Positions 12,577 through 23,904 of a stretch of DNA of 64,000 nt are shown here, piece after piece. The notes under the pieces are model-generated. The model was not told where the DNA came from and searched no databases. It saw nothing but the letters and a program-made list of their open reading frames with translations. The position numbers and the translations under genes are program-made. The stretch is from Liquidambar formosana (Eukaryota; Streptophyta; Magnoliopsida; Saxifragales; Altingiaceae): NCBI GenBank assembly GCA_039720395.1, contig CM077832.1, positions 28,445,763 to 28,509,762 of the forward strand, in the 5' to 3' direction. Positions within the stretch are counted from its first letter, which is position 1; each line of letters opens with the position of its first letter.

Positions 12577-13866
12577 AGAAACACGTGAGAAATGAGTTGT
12601 TCGTGAGAAGAATGAAAGCCGAGTGTGAGAACACCATTCTAGGTAGAGGATGATTGGGCATCTATGGGACTTTAGTAGGGCATTATCTATGAGAAATTCC
12701 CTCCTAGACCAGAGGAATATCTTCTCTGGTTATCTCTTTTCATGTTAATCCCTTTTCTTCTCTCTTTATCTTTTCTATCTTGTTTCTTTCTCTTCTTATC
12801 TCCTCCTTTCTCTCTATTTTTGCTAATCCCTCTCTTCAATACTTGGGCCTCGTTTTATAGTGAGCCCACGATGTGACTACTCAGTGAACAGTGAACAGGA
12901 ATGACAAGACGATTCGGGGGATCCTCCCTATGAATGTCCTTTTAGAAACATTTAATGCCCCACTGGGCAGGTGGGATTATCGGGCTTGTAGATCTTCTCA
13001 GGGATCCACGAGCCCATCCCTTGTCATGTCATCTGTACTTGAGTTAGGACCTCAAGGGTTCTTAGGTAAGGTGGCCTCTGATATAGTCAGTGTGTTTTAC
13101 CAACTCCCTTACTAACTTATGTTAGTCATTAAATGCCCACTAATTTGTCCCATACGAGGCCGAGGTATCATAGAGGAAATGGCCCTTCAAATGGTCCTCG
13201 GCTTCTATCCTTCTATGATCCTCGACCCTGCCAATCCTTGGACCTCTAGCTTTTTGCCCTTGACACTCTCTTTGCCCTTCATCCCCCTGGAACATTCCCC
13301 TTTTCTCGGACGTGTACGTCCCTCTCAAGGCTCGTAAACCTCGCAGATAAAGTATAATGCTGGTCACGTGTCATGCATTTCATGACTCCAACGTGTCCCT
13401 GTGCGACCCCATTTTTCGCCTATGGATAACTTTCCACTTTCGACACGTGTCATGAAATCTCATGTGCCTACAAACCTCAGATTCACTATAAAATAATTGA
13501 ATCTATTTGGTAGGCTTTGAAATAACTTATCTAATTTCAATTCATCAATACCTTCTCTAAGTTTAATTTTTATAGTATTTTCAAGAAAACAGAGTGCATC
13601 AGAACTTCTAGAAGATCTATTGAATTTATCATATGATGAGTCAGTGTTGGCCAGAGTAATCTTCATTTCAAGCTCCTCTTAGGAACATATTCACAAATTT
13701 GCTTACTTTTTATGGTTGACGCGGAAATTTAAGGGTTTGCCAATATGCATCTGATATGCATGAGTGTCAATTAGTGTTAACCCTGCAAAACAGCTACAAA
13801 TGTTGTGTCATCACATAGGATGCAATAAAGCAAGAGCATAACAAAGCATTTACTCTTGCCTTGCAG

Positions 13867-15361
13867 GTCCCCTGGATATGCTTTACTTCCTCAGGCATAT
13901 AAACCTTTGGGTGACTCAGTTAATACGGAATGTGGTGGAGAACGAGCTTCCCCTGTGCAATCACAGCAGTTTGCTACTCTTGGTGGAGCTGGAAACTTGC
14001 CCTTTGTTCAGTTTGCACACTGTGCTTTTGTTCCTTTTCAGGCACCTGGTGCCAATGTGACTTACGGAGAGAGATTGGGCAGTGTACCTATTACATCAGG
14101 CTTTCAAGAGGAACCTCAGAAGAAGTCTATTCAGCACAGGAGTGAGGTATGGTAATTCATGCATATATTTTTTGGTATTCCTGCTTTCTCTTCCGAAGTC
14201 TTCTCGTATGAATCTTAAATGGTGGTTATTATTCGTCATGTCTCTCTTAACAGTGTGATCTAAATCATGTATTGATGCTATCATTCTGTTATTCTATTGA
14301 TGAGACTTTGTTGTGCTAAATCTTTATATTCTTAGTGTGCATTGTTATATGCATAATAAGGTTAAACTATTTTATATTAGCTGGGCTAAATATAAAATTA
14401 TGAAATCTTACACAATTAGATAATTCCATGTGCGGTGTGCGCGCACGGCTCCCTGGACTCTTTGGTTGAGTTTTCAGTTGAGCAAGAGACCTTTGTTTGT
14501 ATTTCCATATGAATACATCATTATTATTATTTTTTTTTTGGCTTGAATATGAGTACATATGAATACATGCTACATACATATACATGCGTTCACGAGGTTT
14601 GGAGAGAGTGTTAAGAGTTTGCATTTCATGGTCAATGTGATGTCTGTGGGATCAAAATACTTTATAGATGCATGAAGTGTAACCTTCGTCGGAAGTTCCA
14701 GTGTAAGTTAAGCAAGCACCTGCAGGACACTGCATAAGTAACCATTTGGTGATCAGATGGAAAATTAACTGGGTCAGTGGCTTTGATGAATTAGCCTTTT
14801 GGTGTTAAGAATTAAGGAGACAGCTTCTTTTCCCCAATATTGGGCGTAATTACATGTCTTGTCCTTTGGTGGCATCTTGCTTGGGTAGGCTTGCCTTCAT
14901 ATGTATGCTTGAAGTAAAGAGGATCGTGCTATCAGATGGCTATTGACGTCTGATCTAGTTGTGTTTTGAAGTGCATGACATGCTTGCCTGCTTGGGATGG
15001 GAATATCATCAAATATTATTGTTGTTGACGAACTTGGGTCCGAGGGGAGGTTCCTTCAAGTTGCATGAGGATGAAAATATTTTTCACCAGTGTGATTGGT
15101 TCCCTATGCATATATGGTTTTGTCCAAACATTAGGTTACTAGAAAAGCAAGTTAATTCTGTTCTATTGTAGTTTCACTTTCTTTTTTTTTTTGCCCATCA
15201 AATTTCTTGAGCAGGACCTGCAAAAGCAGATGAAGCAACTTCCAGAGAAGCCTAAAACTGAAGAAAGCATGGGCATGGGTTCATCACCAGATAGCAAGGG
15301 CAAGATGGCTGCATCATCTTCTTCATCCATTTCAGATTGTGGTCGACATGGGGAGGATTGA
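13867..15361 (+). pseudogene. 3' end of an unrecognised plant gene (two exons)
   Basis: Two exons with good splice sites can be read on the plus strand. The first, 13867-14146, follows the acceptor CCTTGCAG and ends at GAG|GTATGG. The second, 15215-15361, follows TTGAGCAG and ends with TGA. They join in phase to give about 142 residues. The protein is Q-, S- and P-rich, low in hydrophobic segments, and ends in a serine run and GRHGED. This composition suggests the C-terminal tail of a nuclear or regulatory protein, but I do not recognise the family. No 5' exons are visible between here and the copy A breakpoint at 13527, so it looks like a genomic fragment cut at its 5' side. It keeps its 1.07 kb intron and is not a retrocopy. 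Confidence 0.55.
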
Positions 15362-16708
15362 AATCAATACAAGGTTTTGCACAAGTGTAGATCCATTGGC
15401 AGCGGATGAAGAAAAAAAATTACAGCATTGTGGCTTTTGAAGTGGTTCTCTTTGATCTGTGGTATAATATTTGGTTATTGTTGTACCAAATCAACATTCA
15501 GTATAGTTTTATGATCTTTTAGTAGGTAATGGCCCTTGCAAAATACCAATTTGTGTGAAATTGATTTTCGTCTTTAATGTAACATGTGCTGTGATCGGGT
15601 CAGAGTCGGAGTAAGGTTATCAGACTCTGATCCGTTACGGAATAGCTCCAATCTATCTAATATATCCAATGGATCAATAACATACAAATCCATATCCAAA
15701 TATTTTATTTTCGGTTGTTTGATTTGATAATTCGATTCGATTTGATAATCTTGCAAACGTCTAGTTAAAAAAAATGAACTCGAATTTTAGGACAAAAAGA
15801 TAATAATTTTAAATTTTCATAATCGTAAGAAAAATAATTTTAATTTGAAATTGAATTTCAAACATTTTTTACTGTGTAGTGTTTATGAGAAGTATAGATT
15901 TGATATGAGAAGTCTACTAGGAGTATAATCTTATATACTACATTTTTAAAGTAAGACAGGGACAAATATACCCTTGTAGCTAAAACAGAGACAAGAAACA
16001 GAGCTTTTGTTTTGCCTTTAATTTAGTGCCGACCTCCTTCTCTTCTCCGTCATATTCCTTTCTCCTCCTTCTCTTGTGTTCTCTTTCCTCTCTCCCAACT
16101 CTTTTGTCACTCTTTTACCTTTCGTGGTCTCCTAACTAAAAGGGTAATTTCATCCACTTAAAACAAATACCGTGGAAACAAAGCTTTTGTCTCTCCTAAT
16201 AATGCCACCCAAAGTTTATATTTAAACTTTAAAATATTATAACTTTTAATATACACGTTGATTTTTGGCAAATTTTATATTTTTGAAATCTATTCATTGA
16301 GATCTTCAAAATGAGATTCATGTTGAATATGAAATTACGTAAACATTGTAAATTACATTGTTTTGAAAGAGTTACATGTAATTATTTCAGAAGAATTAAA
16401 TTAAATTGTAATTAATTGGGTTTAAATTTAAATCTATTGTTTTGGTGAGTTATTTGAGCAGTTAAATTATGAATAAAACAGTTAAATTTGATATTAGTGG
16501 TCTAAATTTTTTTGAATTTGAGAGAATGGAGTACATTTAAAACAGTTACATATATTTATCATATGAACGTTGAAAATCCGCTACTGGTGCCGCTGATCAT
16601 ATAAACCTTGAAAGTTCGCTAGTGCTACCGCTGATCCTTTTCATGACCCAATTTCTAATCCAGCTATGAGTTGTTCGTCCTCCTCAAAATCGCCTTCCAA
16701 AGCACTTC
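15362..16708. other. AT-rich spacer, no gene seen
   Basis: No exon, repeat or RNA gene could be supported. The segment just left of 16708 continues a minus-strand open stretch that the gag-only element interrupts (see 16600-19096). Confidence 0.5.
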
Positions 16709-17178
16709 TGATGTAGGACAGCATTTAAGACCAATCAAAAGCCAAAATAGATCGGCTTTCTGCGTATAACCGTACCAACGGTCAAACAAACCGTACCTAT
16801 GGTTGGGAGCAGTTTTATTTTTGGAATATTTAGTATTTTTCCTTATTTTAGTTATTTCTTTCTTAAATTTATAGTTCTAGTTGAATTAGGTTATTTATTA
16901 AGTTTAGGACTTTTGATTTATAGTTCTAGTTGAATTAGGTTATTTATTAAGTTTAGGACTTTTGAGTTATAGTTCTAGTCAAATTAGATTTTGCAGCCTA
17001 TATAAAGGCTACCTTCTTTCATTGTAAGGTAATATTTTGATTCAATAAAGAATTTTCTTTCTGAGATATAATTCTCTGAGCTCGTGGATTCGAGTGTGTT
17101 ACTCTTTTGTTCGTGGATTCGAACGACTTTCCAAGAAGCAGGCGGTGTCCTACTTCTTCATAAGCTTCCGCTACATCA
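16709..17178 (+). repeat. 5' LTR of gag-only element
   Basis: The 470-base LTR contains a TATA-like CCTATATAAAGG near 16998-17009 and an AATAAAG polyadenylation-type signal near 17044. It contains two consecutive copies of an approximately 57-base unit around TTATAGTTCTAGTTGAATTA (about 16870-16980). The matching LTR is 18524-18989. Confidence 0.9.
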
Positions 17179-17210
17179 GTTGGTATCAGAGCAGGCTTCA
17201 TCCTGGTCAG

Positions 17211-18005
17211 ATGGTGAATGCACGTTACGGTGGCAACTTCTTCTACGGCGACGAACGTGGAGAAGAGGCTCTTACCAGAGCCAAAATTTCAAGGATTCAA
17301 CGCGACACCAAGCGAGCGTTGCATGATGTACACGCGGGACTCGCTAGGTTACCGATGAAGACTAATAGGTTACGTGAAAACTATAGGGTTTGCGCTGACG
17401 ATGGGGCTCGCGGCCGTCTTATTGGTAGACACGTTCCTAATCGTCAGAAATTTATGGAATTTAGAGATATTCCTAATTTCAATGGATTTCTGAATGAAAA
17501 CTATTATTGGTTATTTGATTTGGAGATATTTTTCGACTTTGTGGAGATTTCGGATGAAGAAAAGGTGAAAGCTACAACGTTCAAGCTTAGATTTTGTGCT
17601 GCAAAGTGGTGGGATCAATTGCAACTTTCAAGAACTCTACAAGGTAAATCTCCTATTCGCTCATGGCCTAGAATGAGAAGAATGATAATATCTAAATTTT
17701 CTCTTTATGATTATAAAGAATTTGATATGGATCAAGAATATAGGCATACTAATTATTTGCAAGATTATACCGAGAGTGTCTATAATCAACCATCAAAAGA
17801 AGATGTGCAATTAAAGTTTGACGAGAAAGTTAATGCTTTTGAAGTTAAAAAAGAGGTGCAACATGTAGCTCATGAAGAAATTAAAATGGAAGAAAAAGAC
17901 ATTTTGAATCCTGATAATCACCATGAGAAATCTAATTGTGAACTTGAAGAATGCATTGATACACCGAGAGCTTGTGATCTAAATATTGAAAATAATTTTT
18001 CATAA
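17211..18005 (+). CDS. Gag-like protein of the gag-only element
   Basis: ATG at 17211 is the first start after the primer-binding site and opens a 264-residue frame. The middle holds a retrotransposon Gag (capsid-like) domain, recognisable by AAKWWDQLQ followed by a basic SWPRMRRMI segment, and by the preceding NGFLNENYYWLFDLEIFF region. The stop TAA at 18003-18005 looks like a point mutation, because the same frame continues from 18006 for about 170 more acidic codons up to the 3' LTR. No zinc knuckle or protease was seen. It would package element RNA only with enzymes supplied by a related Ty3/gypsy element. Confidence 0.75.
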   Translation: MVNARYGGNFFYGDERGEEALTRAKISRIQRDTKRALHDVHAGLARLPMKTNRLRENYRVCADDGARGRLIGRHVPNRQKFMEFRDIPNFNGFLNENYYWLFDLEIFFDFVEISDEEKVKATTFKLRFCAAKWWDQLQLSRTLQGKSPIRSWPRMRRMIISKFSLYDYKEFDMDQEYRHTNYLQDYTESVYNQPSKEDVQLKFDEKVNAFEVKKEVQHVAHEEIKMEEKDILNPDNHHEKSNCELEECIDTPRACDLNIENNFS

Positions 18006-18523
18006 GAGGTTCATGCAAATTTTGAAGACCCAAATTCAAAAGTTGATTTGGTTATTGAAGAAAAGGTTTTTCCAGAAGTTCATGAAGTGGAAGGGGAATC
18101 TTTACTACTCGTGAGTAAGTCCGAGGTTGAGATCGTGACGGATGTCAAAGAGATTGAGAATATTGTGGTGGAAGAGTCAGGGCTACAAGAAGTTGTTATT
18201 CCTATACAACCGCCATTGGATAAATTTAATGAGTTTATTAAATTGTCGAATGCAGATACTGATTTTTCATTGAGCAACAGGGTACAACACATTAATTTTA
18301 TTGGGAGCGAAGAGTTTAATTTTGTTCTTAATCATAATTTGGTTGACCTTGTTAATAAATTGAAGTATGCAAAAAAGAGTCTTCGAGTGGGAACATTCAT
18401 GAAGAATAATTTTGGGAAGAGCTTGACGAAATTGAAGTACTCGAAGTATCTTTTTGTTTGGGAAGGAAGACTTCAAGTTCATACAACGAACTCGCGGGCG
18501 AGTTCTTTTCAAGCAGGGGAGAC

Positions 18524-18989
18524 TGATATAGGACAGCATTTAAGACCAATCAAAATCCAAAATAGGCTTTCTGCGTATAACCGTACCAACGGTCAAGCAA
18601 ACCGTACCTATGGTTGGGAGCAGTTTTATTTTTGGAATATTTAGTATTTTTCCTTATTTTAGTTATTTCTTTCTTAAATTTATAGTTCTAGTTGAATTAG
18701 GTTATTTATTAAGTTTAGGACTTTTGATTTATAGTTCTAGTTGAATTAGGTTATTTATTAAGTTTAGGACTTTTGAGTTATAGTTCTAGTCAAATTAGAT
18801 TTTGCAGCCTATATAAAGGCTACCTTCTTTCATTGTAAGGTAATATTTTGATTCAATAAAGAATTTTCTTTCTGAGATATAATTCTCTGAGCTCGTGGAT
18901 TCGAGTGTGTTACTCTTTTGTTCGTGGATTCGAACGACTTTCCAAGAAGCAGGCGGTGTCCTACTTCTTCATAAGCTTCCGCTACGTCA
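18524..18989 (+). repeat. 3' LTR of gag-only element
   Basis: This 466-base direct repeat of 16709-17178 ends in CTACGTCA beside the second ACTTC target duplication. Confidence 0.9.
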
Positions 18990-18994
18990 ACTTC

Positions 18995-19762
18995 TTCTTG
19001 GTTCCAATGAAAGGAGTGGGCTTGTGGGTTGCTGTCGGAGGTTCCACTAAGGTGGGCGAGCTTCATGGCCTTGTCTGCTAGCGTCTTCGCTATCAAACCA
19101 AAGCACCCACGTGCTCTCTCTTTTGATAATCATAGAAGCAGGTTTTAGAGAGAGCGCCAAAGTGAACAAGGAGGATAGGGAGGATGGAGATGAAGTGGAG
19201 ATTAGAAGCTCTGGAATCTAATGCTGAGACGAGGCGTTTCGAAGGGTGGTGCAATCGAGGTCAATGGTGGTGGTTCGAGGAATGGAGAATTGCAAGAGAT
19301 GACAGTTCCTTCTATTCAGCAGAGTAACCATTGGAAGGGTGCACTAAAGTCAATGGTTGATTTTGCAAAATACAAGTCGTGGATAAGAGTTTTAGAGTGC
19401 ACCTGATGATATTAAAAGGACTCCATCTATCTATTTATCTATCCCCAAATTTGTCAAAGAATATTATCCACCTTTTACATTACATTTTTTTGTATTATAA
19501 AATTATCCCCTTCAGCTAAATTCTTCAAGCGTTTTTTTATTTTTATTTTTATTATAAAGAGAGGTGAGTAAGGCTTGCTTTTTATTCCTAAACCAACCAC
19601 CCCCCCAACCCCAAAAAAAAAAAAAAAAAAAGGCTAATCCGGTGGAATTGATCATCGATCATATGTTTCATCATCCATACCTGTAAAATAAGATCATTCG
19701 GTGGAATTGTTCGTTAGCAAAGCTTAATCCGGGCATTGAAAGAAATAAGAGGCTAGAGAAAA
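18995..19762. other. Spacer before CNL-C
   Basis: No gene could be supported. A poly-A run lies at about 19613-19631, after a C-rich stretch. Unlike CNL-A and CNL-B, the bases just before CNL-C do not match the other two upstream regions. Confidence 0.5.
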
Positions 19763-22390
19763 ATGCCTGAGATTACTGTGAACTTTGTCATTGAAAATTT
19801 GGCTCCATTGGTTGTCCAAGAAGCAAAGCTGCTGAAGGGTGTCCGCAAAGGATCGAGTGAGTGACGTCAAAGATGAATTGGAGAGCATTCAGTCATTCCT
19901 AAGGGATGCAGATGGCAAGGCAGATTTCAACGTTAGTGTCAAAACTTGGGTGAAACAAGTGCGAGATGTTGCTTATCAAATGGAGGACGTGATCGACCAA
20001 TACATACTTCACATGGCAGAATGTCCACATCAACGTGGATTCACTGCCATTCTCCAAAAATCTGTGTGTTTCATCAAAAATTTAAAATGCGCCATGAGAC
20101 GGCCAATCAGATACAGGATATCAGAAAAATGATACGTGGTATCAAGGAAAGACGCGAAACATACGGCTTTAATTTCTCAGAGCAAGGCTCCAGCTCTGGT
20201 GTTCATAGTGCTGCATGGCATTACCAACTGGCGCCACTTTTCGTTGAGGAAGCTGACCTTGTGGGTATTGAGGAGCCAAGGACCAACAAATTAACAAGTT
20301 GGTAAAGGGAGAACTGAAACGAACTGTGATTCCTTTAGTGGGTATGGGTGGACTTGGAAAACCCACTCTTGCCAAGAAAGTCTTCGACTACCAAGAAGTG
20401 AAAGGCCACTTTGAAGATTGCAATGCTTGGATCTCTGTCTCTCAATCGTACAAGTTGGAGGAGATCTTGAGGACCATGATGAAGCAGCTCTGCCAGGCAA
20501 GGAAGGAAGAGTATGCTCCTGAGGGAGTCACCACGACGGAAGAGGTACAATATTTAATTGGCAAACTGAGGGCATGCCTACTGCAAAAGAGGTATTTGGT
20601 TGTATTCGATGATGTGTGGGAAGTAGGGTTTTGGGAATCCATAAAACTCGCCTTACCCAACAATGAAAAAGGCAGTAGGATAATTGTTACAACCCGTAAA
20701 GGTGATGTTGCTCATTCTTGCATAGAATCTCCTGCTGATGTCCTTAAACTCCAACCTCTGCCGCAAGAAAAAGCTTGGAAACTCTTCTTGCAAGAAGCTG
20801 TTCCGATCTGATGTTTGTCCCAAAGAGTTGGAAGAATTGTCTCATGAGATTGTGAAAAAATGTCAAGGATTGCCACTTGCAATTGTGGTGATTGGTGGTC
20901 TTATGTTGACCATGGATAAGGTCGCATCTCAATGGCAAAAGTTTTACGATAGTCTCTGATCGGAGTTAGAAAGCAATACCAATCTTACAAGTATCACCAA
21001 AATACTATCCCTCAGTTACCAAGACTTACCTTACTACCTTAAATCTTGTTTCTTGTACTTGGCTGTCTTTCCAAAGGATTATTCCATTCACTGTGCACGA
21101 TTGATGCATCTATGGATAGCTGAAGGTTTTGTTAAAAAAACCGATAGAAAAACATTGGAGGATGTCGTAGAAGAATACTTGAAAGAGCTTATACAAAGAA
21201 GTTGGTTCAAATATCATGGGTGGATTCAATTGGGCGAGCTCGAGAATGTCAACTCCATGATTTGATGTGCGAGATTTTCCTTTCCAAGTATAAAGAATTG
21301 AATTTTTGTCAAGTTGTGACAGCAAAGAAGAACTTGACGAGTTGTGATGGTTCAATCCAGCGCTTATCAATGCAAAACTATTAAGAGTATATTCTAGAGA
21401 GCGCTGGTATGTCAAAAGTTCGATCCATTTTTCTGTTCGAGAAAAATGACTTGCCAAAGCAACTTACTAATACATTCTTTACAAGGTATAGGCTTTTAAA
21501 AGTTTTGGATTTTGAAGATGCTCCTTTAGAAAATGTAGCTGAAGAAATTGGTAATCTATTCCACTTGAGGTACTTGAGTGTGCGACACACACGTGTAAGC
21601 ACGCTTCCAAAGTCCATTGGTAAGTTGCACAACCTACAGACCTTAGATTTAAGACTCTGTGGTGTGGATAAGCTGCCAGTAGGTCCTTGGGCTCCGCAGG
21701 CTGCGACATCTTGTGGCCTATCCTGATTATGGCACAGGAGTGAAGATGCCAGAGGGGATTGGATGTTTAGAGGCTTTGCAGAAGCTATTCTGTGTGCGAG
21801 CAGATGGCAGTGACTGCTTACTCATAGAATTGAAGAAGTTGAGACAATTGAGGAGGTTGGGGATTACAAAACTGAAAAGAGAAAACGGGATGGCTCTGTG
21901 CGCTGCAGTTGAGAAGATGAACCACCTACTCTCATTATATGTTCATTCAATTAATGCGGAGGAACTCCTTGATATGCAATCCATATCTTCTCCTCCTCCA
22001 CTCCCTCAACGTCTCTACTTGTTTGGGCGTTTAGAGAAGTTGCCGGACTGGATTTCGAAACTTGATAACATAGTTCGAATACAATTATTTTGGTCGAGGT
22101 TGTCAGATGATCCTCTTCATGTTCTTCAATCATTGCCTAATTTATTGGAGCTTCGGCTCTATGAAGCATATGATGGTGAGCACCTTCATTTTGAGGCTAG
22201 TGGATTTCAAAAACTCAAGGTATTACGGCTCGAGGGTATGGATAAATTGAGTTTGGTGACGATAGACCAAGGGGCACTACCTCTTCTTGAAAAACTACAG
22301 ACTTGGGGTTGTCCACAATTCATCGCTCAAGGGATCCGCGACTTGAGAAGCCTCAGAGAATATCAACAACACGGAGGAGGCCCACATTAA
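19763..22390 (+). pseudogene. CNL-C: decayed CC-NB-ARC-LRR pseudogene
   Basis: This is a third CNL of the same family. ATG at 19763 opens a CC domain, but frame changes occur near 19850, 20090, 20285, 20800, 21210 (one base lost in AGTTTGG) and 21690. In-frame stops occur near 20957 and 21381. The P-loop reads GLGKPT instead of GLGKTT, which would also impair nucleotide binding. Kinase-2 LVVFDDVW, GLPL, RNBS-D-like and LRR segments are still recognisable across the frames, and the end HGGGPH is shared with CNL-A and CNL-B. The CC-NB half is clearly diverged from A and B, while the last ~1 kb is nearly the same. It is a dead copy. Confidence 0.95.
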
Positions 22391-23904
22391 TTATTGGTAA
22401 GGAGGCCCACATGTCCATTATAAGCTTACAGGAAGACAAATGATCAAAACCTTCAATCTGTGTTAATTCAAATACGTTCGTTCTTCGTTGATGCATTTAT
22501 AAGGTGAGTCGTTTGTTCCTTTGGTTTTCTAAATAGGAGTAGAAATTGAACAATTATGGTATATATTGGGTAGATAATATGAAAGACTCAAACAGTTCAA
22601 AATTTCAAGACAATGATGATGACCACTATCACAAATAAGAGTGACAATTGTATTCAAAATAGTGGCATTTCATGGATTTCTAAATTGATCATGTGTATAA
22701 CATCCACTATCATGATGAATCTAACTTTTTAAATAGTTTCATTGAAGTGATAAATTCGTTATTTCAATATTACGTAATATAAATATAATTGTTTAATTTT
22801 CATTTGGATGTCCAGACAAGCACCTAGGACCTTTAGAGGAGCCATGTCCATGTTTGACACGTTTTGGACACCAACTTGCCCAATACACCTCCGACATGTG
22901 TCGGACATGGCTCATGGGTGTCCAATTACCATTAAAAATAATTATTTACCTTCAACACTTTTAAGGCATGGTGGATTAAAATTCGTAATCTCTTTTTGAT
23001 TTAAAATGGGTGTAATTTTGTAGATTTTAAATATTGGTAGATGCTTTTGCTTTGTAAATACAGTCATGTACCTAGTAACCTACCAATGCACAGGGTACAA
23101 CACTCAATACGAGTATTGACATAACTTATATCAACACGATCTTATCTGACCATCCTCTTATTATGCATATGGCATAAGACTTGTGCCAAATTTAATTTTA
23201 CATGATTTAACTTGCTCTAAAACACATGTGAACTTGTGGGTGGTTGGAAATTTTCTCCTTCTTTATGGGGTTTTGGAATTTTCAATATATGGTTTCAGTT
23301 GATGTTTATAATCCTCTTTTTTACCATTCAACAGCCATTATTTTTTCATTTAAATTCCTTTTACTTATATTTATCTTGGAATACTGCAGGTGTAGAAGAG
23401 TCATGACTCCATCTTGCAAAGTCATGTTGGATAGTGTAAAAGAAAAAAATAAATTATACTCCCTTTGTACCAAATTGTTTGAGTTATTTTGACTAAACAT
23501 GCATATTAAGATGAGTTATTTAATACAGTGAGATGTGACTCATTAAAAATAAATTTCCAATTTTACCCTCTTATTTTATTTTGTGTCATAGTTGGAGTAA
23601 TTATAATATTTAAATATAGGAAGCGGTGCAGCGGAGAGTAAAAAAAAAATTGTCTTGAGTAACAAACATTTTGAGACTTCTCAAAATAGAAATTGTTCTC
23701 AAACAAAGCGTGATGAAGGAGTATATCAGTGGCCTTGGCAAGCTCTAATATGTGAGAATTCTTTTTCAATGTTCTACATCAGACAATTTAAGTTAAAAAT
23801 TTTGTTTGCTCGATAACGTCGCATTATATATAGCAATATATTTTTGTAGCCAAGAACTTAATTCTAGAAATTTGTGACCAAAATTAATTTGTTTTATTTC
23901 ACAT
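22391..23904. other. 3' flank of CNL-C and spacer to copy B
   Basis: From 22391 to about 23065 the sequence matches the 3' flanks of CNL-A and CNL-B, including the GTGAGTCG donor of the candidate 3' UTR intron. About 23065 marks the end of this homology, so CNL-C carries no TIC110 sequence. The rest is AT-rich with one MITE and no supported gene. Confidence 0.65.
23459..23721. mobile_element. Stowaway-like MITE
   Basis: This 263-base element starts CTCCCTTTGTACC and ends GATGAAGGAG, with TA immediately outside both ends (23457-23458 and 23722-23723). Terminal bases and TA target fit the Stowaway type. No coding capacity. Confidence 0.6.

Larger units (their letters stand above)
11428..13472. 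mobile_element. Solo LTR carrying a nested TRIM
   Basis: The insertion begins TGTAGAAGG, ends GTGCCTACA, and is flanked by the 5-base target duplication AACCT (11423-11427 and 13473-13477). Copy B has the uninterrupted site with one AACCT near 40212. Without the nested TRIM and its target duplication the element is about 975 bases. It has TG...CA ends, no coding capacity and no internal retrotransposon region, as expected for a solo LTR. It lies in what was TIC110 intron 11 and arrived after the A/B duplication. Confidence 0.87.
85..13527. repeat. Segmental duplication, copy A
   Basis: The sequence from about 85 to 13527 is repeated, in the same orientation and order, at about 23901-40267. 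It contains the upstream region, a CNL gene, the convergent spacer and TIC110 exons 15 to 12. Similarity stops abruptly inside TIC110 intron 11, at 13527 here and 40267 in copy B. After removing later insertions (a solo LTR with TRIM and a Stowaway-like MITE) the unit is about 11 kb. Boundaries were set by eye and could be off by a few bases. The break inside an intron shows that the TIC110 part was copied as genomic DNA and not through mRNA. Confidence 0.9.
16709..18989 (+). mobile_element. Gag-only LTR retrotransposon (TR-GAG-like)
   Basis: This is a complete 2281-base element flanked by the 5-base target duplication ACTTC (16704-16708 and 18990-18994). The LTRs are 16709-17178 and 18524-18989, nearly identical, with a 4-base length difference near their 5' ends. 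The LTR ends form an 8-base inverted repeat, TGATGTAG and CTACATCA. The primer-binding site TGGTATCAGAGC (initiator-Met tRNA) is at 17181-17192, and a purine tract AAGCAGGGGAGAC precedes the 3' LTR. The 1345-base interior carries only a Gag-like frame, with no protease, RT or integrase. The similar LTRs suggest a recent insertion. Confidence 0.92.
16600..19096 (-). other. Open minus-strand stretch split by the gag-only element
   Basis: Reading the minus strand from about 19096 down to 18995, then joining at the ACTTC target duplication to 16703 and below, gives a continuous frame of about 50 codons. It includes LADKAMKLAHLSG and ends at a TAG near 16665. It may be an old exon of an unrecognised gene disrupted by the element, or chance. 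No splice sites were confirmed. Confidence 0.25.

Noticed and set aside
13460..13666. 68-codon minus-strand open frame over the copy A breakpoint
   Set aside because: It spans duplicated intron and unrelated DNA, so it is a junction product; no domain recognised.
17181..17192. TGGTATCAGAGC as part of a tRNA gene
   Set aside because: It is only the primer-binding site complementary to initiator-Met tRNA, beside an LTR. The same holds for 12317-12328.
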